Source: Arthrobacter sp. ISL-95 (GTDB taxonomy: Bacteria > Actinomycetota > Actinomycetes > Actinomycetales > Micrococcaceae). From it: a stretch of 64,000 bases of DNA. The stretch is taken from positions 1-64,000 of the forward strand of contig NZ_JAGGPR010000007.1 in the NCBI RefSeq assembly GCF_018613695.1, written 5' to 3'. The notes under the pieces were generated by a model. It saw only the letters and a program-made list of their open reading frames with translations. It ran no database searches and was not told where the DNA came from. Each line of letters opens with the position of its first letter. Position 1 is the first letter of the stretch. This document shows positions 62,484 to 64,000 of the stretch, piece after piece. The position numbers and the translations under genes were made by a program.

Positions 62484-63803
62484 TCAGTTCGCGCTCACCC
62501 GGCCATTGCGCCGAAGAATTCCGCCGGAGCCGCCCGGCGCCGGGCAGAGCAGCGCGAAAACGGCGACTGCCACCGGAATGATGGCGGCGAGAATGCTGGG
62601 CACCGTGTAGCCTCCGCTGGTGTCCTTGCCAAGTGAAAACAGGATCGGGCCCAGCGCGGTGGAGCCGACGTTGATCGCTGAGATGACACCGCGTATCCCG
62701 CCGATGCTGGCGGTCCCGAAGTAGTGGGCAAGGGCGATTGGCTCCACCGCGCGCACCGCTCCGCCGGCCCCGCCCAGCAACAGGCCATAGATGATCCCGC
62801 TGACCGTGCCGCTCACGACCGGCAGGAACAACAGGGCCGCGGCGAGGAGCACCATGGAACCGGCTAGTGCAATGCGCGGGTCCAGGCGGTGTGCGACCGC
62901 TCCCAGGATGATGGTTGCGAGGATACCCGTTACGGTTTGGGGGATGAAGTTCGCCGCCGCCTGGGTACTCGATAACCCTTGGGCGGTCAGGATGGAGACC
63001 TGATGGAACGCCAGGGCGGTGGAGAGCATTCCCGTCGCGGCAAGGGCCGCGGCAATGGCCCAAAAGATTGGCGTCCGCGCAGCCTGCTTCCCGCTCCATA
63101 GCTGCTCCACGGGCTGGGAGTGCTTAACCGGCTCATGACCGGGTGCCACAGCAGCCGGGCCAAAGTCCCTACGCGCGAGAGGGACGGGTTGTGTAACGGG
63201 TGGTCGGTGCCGTGGGAGCAGGAGGACCATGGGGAGGATGATGAGCAGAACCGCTGCCGCTTCCAGCCGCCACGCCAACTGCACGCTGCCGGCGCTGATT
63301 ACCCGCTCGATCAGGACCGGGGTGAGGGAGATGCCGGCGGACCCGACGGCTGCGGTGATGCCCACGGCGAGGCCCCTGCGGCGGGTCACCGCCTTGACGA
63401 CCGCTGTTGTCGCGGCCAGGGTGAGCGCTCCCTGGCCCGCCATGCGGAGGAACACGAACCCAGCGCTCAGGCCCACGATTTCGGTTACGAAGCTCATGGC
63501 CAGCAACGTCCCGGAAAAGACCAGGGCAGCGGCTGTGATCACCAGGCGGGCACCCCACCGGTCTAGGGCCCTGCCGATAAAGGGAAGAGCCAGCGCCCCG
63601 GCAAGGGTGCCGATCAGGTAACTGAAGGAGATGTCCGTCCGGCTCACCCCCAGTTGCCGGATCAATGGATCGGTGAAAGGTGAAAGGCCGGCCGTCTGGC
63701 CCGGGGCGCTGGCTGCCGTGATGAGGGCAGCAGCTGTAACGGTCCCGGCCCAGGACGTCCGCCCCATTCCGGTGCCTGCGCCGCGGGGCTGCTTACCCGT
63801 CAC
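62484..63803 (-). CDS. MFS transporter, 439 aa
   Basis: This is a twelve-span major facilitator with loop motif GRALDRWGARLVIT (about residues 76-89) and a large cytoplasmic centre near 205-240 (Pro/Arg-rich). The second half includes AHRLDPRIALAG. The start ATG 63803 overlaps a hairpin; an internal ATG at 63767 would remove the first 12 residues. It is convergent with rnj and downstream of the SulP-like gene on the same strand. Substrate unknown. Confidence 0.9.
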   Translation of the reverse strand: MTGKQPRGAGTGMGRTSWAGTVTAAALITAASAPGQTAGLSPFTDPLIRQLGVSRTDISFSYLIGTLAGALALPFIGRALDRWGARLVITAAALVFSGTLLAMSFVTEIVGLSAGFVFLRMAGQGALTLAATTAVVKAVTRRRGLAVGITAAVGSAGISLTPVLIERVISAGSVQLAWRLEAAAVLLIILPMVLLLPRHRPPVTQPVPLARRDFGPAAVAPGHEPVKHSQPVEQLWSGKQAARTPIFWAIAAALAATGMLSTALAFHQVSILTAQGLSSTQAAANFIPQTVTGILATIILGAVAHRLDPRIALAGSMVLLAAALLFLPVVSGTVSGIIYGLLLGGAGGAVRAVEPIALAHYFGTASIGGIRGVISAINVGSTALGPILFSLGKDTSGGYTVPSILAAIIPVAVAVFALLCPAPGGSGGILRRNGRVSAN

Positions 63804-63837
63804 TGCCCGCCACCCGTGACGGGGCGGCGGGCAGTGA
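63800..63837 (-). terminator. Hairpin between SulP-like and MFS genes
   Basis: TCACTGCCCGCC (63800-63811) pairs exactly with GGCGGGCAGTGA (63826-63837). It follows the stop of the SulP-like gene and covers the annotated MFS start. Confidence 0.65.
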
Positions 63838-63860
63838 TGGGTGCGGTGAGGGTTGCGGGG

Positions 63861-64000
63861 TCAGTGGGCGCCGCTGAGCATCCCGCCGAGGCGTTCGCGG
63901 ATGGCGGCGCTGGCGGAGTTGAGCCCTTCAACTTCGACCTCTTTTCCGTAGTGGCGGTACTTGGCGGCGATGGAATCAAGCGCCGCGATGGTGGAAGCAT
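63861..64000 (-). CDS. SulP/STAS anion transporter, C-terminal end (partial)
   Basis: The last 45 codons before the TGA at 63861-63863 read TIAALDSIAAKYRHYGKEVE then GLNSASAAIRERLGG. This is the final helix and strand of the STAS domain that ends SulP-family sulfate/bicarbonate transporters. The rest of the gene lies outside the window. The alternative minus-strand frame here (Pro/Ser-rich) is not credible. Confidence 0.75.
   Translation of the reverse strand, partial: ASTIAALDSIAAKYRHYGKEVEVEGLNSASAAIRERLGGMLSGAH

Noticed and set aside
63867..64000. Pro/Ser-rich minus-strand frame at the right edge
   Set aside because: The adjacent frame reads as a STAS-domain C-terminus, which is far more plausible.

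Overview
The window is high-GC DNA with GTG/TTG starts, strong GGAGG-type ribosome binding sites and Micrococcaceae-style gene content. An Arthrobacter/Paenarthrobacter-like actinobacterium is the best guess (inference; I see no rRNA or tRNA gene). It is mostly accessory DNA: four multi-gene tyrosine-recombinase modules of the Tn554 TnpA/TnpB(/TnpC) kind, two serine resolvases, several catabolic or detoxification islands and an unusual number of broken genes.

Layout. 1-26.1 kb: a segment bounded by an imperfect inverted repeat of about 290 bp (1-291 and 25842-26131). Outside the right copy lies an array of seven ~45-bp hairpin repeats (26081-26395), and the window opens inside a reversed unit of the same array. 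Within the segment a SRAP (YedK/HMCES-like) gene survives as two halves 20 kb apart (884-1120 and 21328-21726). Between the halves lie an AbiV-like HEPN gene, a 390-aa unknown, recombinase module 1 (3602-7214, minus), a tandem pair of unknown paralogues (7428-9022), an acidic unknown, recombinase module 2 (10266-14004, plus), a LacI-controlled ABC importer with an aspartase/fumarase-superfamily lyase (14142-19992), and a winged-helix-like unknown. After the SRAP C-terminal half come a DUF2188 protein, a frameshifted HTH gene, the 5' tip of another SRAP gene, a DinB-like protein, a small membrane peptide, a resolvase and a two-TM protein. 26.4-31.3 kb: small hypothetical genes, a second copy of the small membrane peptide, two paralogous lipoproteins (one with an in-frame TGA) and a second resolvase. 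31.5-41.1 kb: a TetR-associated redox/detoxification island (cupin, SnoaL-like, aldo/keto reductase, MFS, two SDRs, CMD/AhpD-like protein, a lipidated SDR, a CPA1 Na+/H+ antiporter). 41.1-46.3 kb: a decaying alpha-galactoside locus (galE remnant, frameshifted GH36 alpha-galactosidase, solute-binding lipoprotein, one permease; the partner permease is absent). 46.4-48.8 kb: a two-gene ParB-like plus D12 adenine-methyltransferase cassette. 49.9-54.1 kb: module 3 (tnpB and tnpC frameshifted). 54.2-55.4 kb: a secreted FG-GAP repeat protein. 55.8-59.5 kb: module 4 (intact tnpA/tnpB). 59.6-64 kb: small genes, ribonuclease J, an MFS transporter and the C-terminus of a SulP/STAS anion transporter.

How it works together. 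The recombinase modules and resolvases probably built the region in layers. The ABC operons, redox island and ParB-like/methylase pair look like cargo. At least eight genes carry stops, indels or truncations. Three are single-base gains in G runs (22496-22498, 43334-43337, 53411-53413), so some may be assembly errors rather than real decay.
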